Of a stretch of 64,000 nucleotides of DNA, positions 61,230-64,000 are shown one piece after another; positions within the stretch are counted from its first letter, which is position 1; each line of letters begins with the position of its first letter. The DNA is taken from the NCBI GenBank assembly GCA_013399875.1, contig VXAZ01018984.1, positions 4,751,503 to 4,815,502 on the forward strand. The letters are read 5' to 3'. Below the pieces are notes generated by a model, which saw only the letters and a list, made by a program, of their open reading frames with translations, was not told the DNA's origin and did no database searches. The stretch comes from Gymnorhina tibicen (lineage: Eukaryota; Chordata; Aves; Passeriformes; Artamidae). The position numbers and the translations under genes are program-made.

Positions 61230-62744
61230 GTAAGTTTACTTCACAAAAGTAAATAATACCATTTAATAATAAAGAATTTAAAAATACTTTGGAAGATTCT
61301 TAATGCAATTTGTGTTCCTTTAGGACAGGACTCATGTCATCTAAGCTTTATCATCTGAAAACTGGTGTTTTACCTCAGCTAGACACTCTTTGGACACTTG
61401 TTTAAGGAATTGTGAAAATGACAGAGGTAATTCAGCCTACCTGAGGCACAGTGGGTTGTTCTGTCCACAGATCATAAAGGGAATGGGAGAAAGGAATAGT
61501 TTGGATAAGATGCCTAACATTTTAGAGAAATCATGTTAAGTGAAAATAACTCAGTTCTCGATACAGACAGACCTGCTTTAAGGTGCTAAACAGTTACAAT
61601 TGAACTCCTGTCTTACGGTTGGGCCATTATAGATGAAATGGAATAATTAAATAATAATACAGGAACTTATAAAAGTTCTTGGAAATCATTTTTCAGTCTG
61701 TTCTTGTTACAGGAAAGTCTGTTATCTCAAGCCATTTCAAGGCTTTTAGTAATGTACAATTTATGGATTGCCTTGGGTCATGAGGATACACACCTTAAAA
61801 ATAACTAGTGAGAGACAGAATTGAAGCTTACAAGCACAGGGGAAAGAGTTTCCTTCTGATCTCATTACATAATGGCCTGTCTCAGTTTTGAGACTATTCT
61901 CATTTTTAGACACAAAAGCCTTTCTTGGGAAAGTGGAAAAATTTGACCATGTGCTGAGTTCTGCCAAGAATAAACTTCTCTTTTCATCCATAGCAGGATA
62001 CAAGGAAGGAGAGTAACCTCCAACAATGGGTGGCTGTTTGCAAGAAATATGAATCTCTTCAACCCTCACAATCTGTTCTAGTAGAGAACAAGTGCTCACA
62101 GCACTATGCTAAATACAGGGCGAAGGAATTCATGGGTAACCTGCAGCAGAAAGTCAAAGATTTGTGTTCAGTGGAACAGATCACATGATTTTGACCTCCT
62201 CAGATGTGACTTGTATGAGTAGCTCTTGATGGGAGAGAGAAATTATATCACTAAACTTAGCATAGTTGATATTACTCACCCCAATTTCACTTCTTATTAT
62301 TATTTCTTCAAAATATTTTGTAGTGTTCCAAGAGTAGATTTTCAGCCAAGACGAGAGAGTATCAGTCCGAGTGACAAAGAGAACAAATTCTAATTAGTCT
62401 CTTTAAAGTCTCAATTAATAACATCAAAGTTATAATTTCTCTAAAAATTTTGATATATCTTCATGGATGATTTAATGATGATTGTATTCTAGCAAATTTT
62501 GCAAGAATGCTTCTATTTGAGTTTTGATATAGTTTATACCGTATCCTCTGCTAACTTCTGTCTGGGACACTGGGATTGGTAGTGTGAATCCTGAAATATT
62601 AAGAGGTTGTTTTTTTTAAAAAAGAGCAAATGAGCTTTAGACAAAAAAAAAAGGAGACCAAAAATACACTGAAACTAGACAGTTCATAATGAGCCTCCTT
62701 CCTTGGAAAAAACAGAGTGAGGATGTATATCTAGTGAAAATATG
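61230..62744. other. No gene recognised
   Basis: AT-rich sequence. Overlapping minus-strand frames at 61.76-62.10 kb show no motif. The stretch 62.34-62.48 kb keeps CpGs and a CTAATTAG core but is uncertain. Confidence 0.5.
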
Positions 62745-62905
62745 ATGTAGTGAAGAGGTCTACTGAAAGGTGTCCCTGCCTACAGCAGTGAGCTTGGAAC
62801 TAAATGATCCTTAAGGCCCCTTCCAACCTAAGCCATTCTATGAATCCATGAATCTATGATTCTATGATGATTCTATGATTCTACAATTCTATGCTTCTAT
62901 GATGT
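62745..62905 (+). mobile_element. CR1 LINE, 3' tail with expanded terminal microsatellite
   Basis: AAAGGTGTCCCTGCCTACAG, CTTGGAACTAAATGATCCTT and GCCCCTTCCAACCTAAGCCA match the CR1 3' UTR. They are followed by at least seven variants of TTCTATGA over about 70 bases, the family's terminal microsatellite, here expanded and partly mutated. Nothing 5' of the UTR remains. Confidence 0.95.
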
Positions 62906-64000
62906 AATACTTTCTTTCACATTAACAACTCCCTCGTAAATTATTATCACCTGACCTACAAAAAAAGAGAAAATGATGCTCTGAAAGAGAAAGAACAGAT
63001 GAAAATGTGAACATCCAGGCCAGTATTAGCATCAGCTTTTCTGGCATTATAAACAGAGATTTCTCTAGTAAACTGATATTCACCTCATGACTTCACATTC
63101 ACTAGGGTCTCTGGTAGAGTATTTGCAAGCCAGAGGTTTTCCACGCTATGTAGCTTCCTGTCTTTAGTGGCAGTGGGACAGTATAGCCAGATTAGATTAC
63201 ATTTGCCACCCTACTGTATGTTTGTCTAGGCAACCACAGAAATGCTTTGAAACTGATGGGCAAGGACAGCTGTCTTAAAGGGTTCTGCAAAACCACAATC
63301 CAGGTATGACACTAGGATGGCTTGTTCGCACAGAAAAGTTGGCAGCTGTAGCTACTGCGAGTGAGGAGAAAACAAATCTGATTCTATTTTAGTTATGCTG
63401 GTATAATGTCCACATCAGAGTTCTATTTTAGAGAAAAAGTCACTCTGTTCAGCGATAACACTTTACCTCACTGGAGTAAAAACAGGCCAACACCTGTTTT
63501 TCTCAAATTAGAGGGTGAAGGGATTTTCTTGACACTTTTATTATTTTTCTCTTTTTGAAAAAAGAAACAAACCAAAAATGGTTCTGCAAGTTTCACCAGG
63601 AGGAATAAAAGAAGGGGAGCAAAATAGATTTTGTCTGGGTTCTTACCCTTGCACCCACACACTAAATAAAGGATTACTGAGGACAGACAGTTCTAAATCA
63701 CAAGAGAAAAGCATCAAAGCTAAAATAAAATCTTCTGACTGAATTGTAATGTTGCCACTACCCATGCCCTTTCTGGAACACTTTGGAATGAAAATGTTTC
63801 ATTCATTTGTTCTGGGGTTTTGGTGGGGTTTTTTGTTTTGGTTTGGGTTTTTTTATTGTGGTGAATAAAAATGACAGGAATCTGGATGGAACACTCTTCC
63901 CTTGGTGGCCTCAGGCCAGTGGGGGTGATGGGGCAACCACAGGTAGAGAGGAGAGAGGAAGTTGTGTCCCGAGTTTAATGTGCCACCACACATTAGTAGA
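62906..64000. other. No gene recognised
   Basis: No coding or repeat signal was recognised except a G/T-rich tract near 63.83 kb. Confidence 0.5.
63812..63856 (+). repeat. G/T-rich low-complexity tract
   Basis: GGGGTTTTGGTGGGG followed by T runs and GGTTTGGG. It is the complement of the A/C-rich pattern seen at 8.7, 41.4 and 48.0 kb. Confidence 0.85.

Noticed and set aside
1..64000. Search for CRISPR arrays, operons, tRNA or rRNA genes, mitochondrial insertions and telomeric arrays
   Set aside because: No regularly spaced repeats, cloverleaf-like genes, rRNA-like sequence or (TTAGGG)n array was seen by eye.

Overview
The window looks like AT-rich, repeat-poor nuclear DNA from a bird. The main evidence is a set of chicken-repeat-1 (CR1) LINE copies in both orientations. 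Most are 5'-truncated; several keep the diagnostic 3' tail built on ATTCTATGATTCTATG, and two keep decayed pieces of the CR1 reverse-transcriptase frame. Older relics fit amniote DNA: MIR-like SINE remnants and two stretches of palindromic MITE-like sequence. CpG is scarce almost everywhere except one island at about 4.73-5.40 kb. No operon-like or prokaryotic organisation, rRNA, tRNA, CRISPR array or complete protein-coding gene was seen.

Layout: 1-4.7 kb has no recognisable feature except a CR1 tail near 3.8 kb. 4.72-5.45 kb is a CpG-rich block with a TATA box and an AATAAA signal, read as a solo LTR of an endogenous retrovirus. 5.7-6.1 kb and 9.4-9.8 kb are unique-looking blocks with clustered homeodomain-type TAATTA/TTAATT cores, candidate cis-regulatory elements judged by composition alone. 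8.7 kb is a long A/C-rich low-complexity tract. 12.9-27.6 kb holds an old CR1, two younger CR1s, a palindromic MITE relic, a polypurine stretch and a 24-base poly-T abutting a CR1. 32-44 kb on the minus strand holds five short open segments with splice-like borders whose reading phases fit one after another, ending in a stop and an AATAAA. On the plus strand, isolated exon-like segments lie at 8.1, 16.1, 24.9, 29.1 and 61.0 kb. 51-63 kb is the richest in CR1, with four copies in mixed orientation.

Interpretation: this is most simply a gene-poor intergenic or intronic region. The exon-like segments are reported because their borders and frames can be checked, but a rough count suggests several such segments per strand are expected by chance in 64 kb, so all carry low confidence. 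No gene product was identified. No undescribed system could be supported; the best leads are the minus-strand exon chain, the LTR island and the homeodomain-site-rich block near 9.6 kb.
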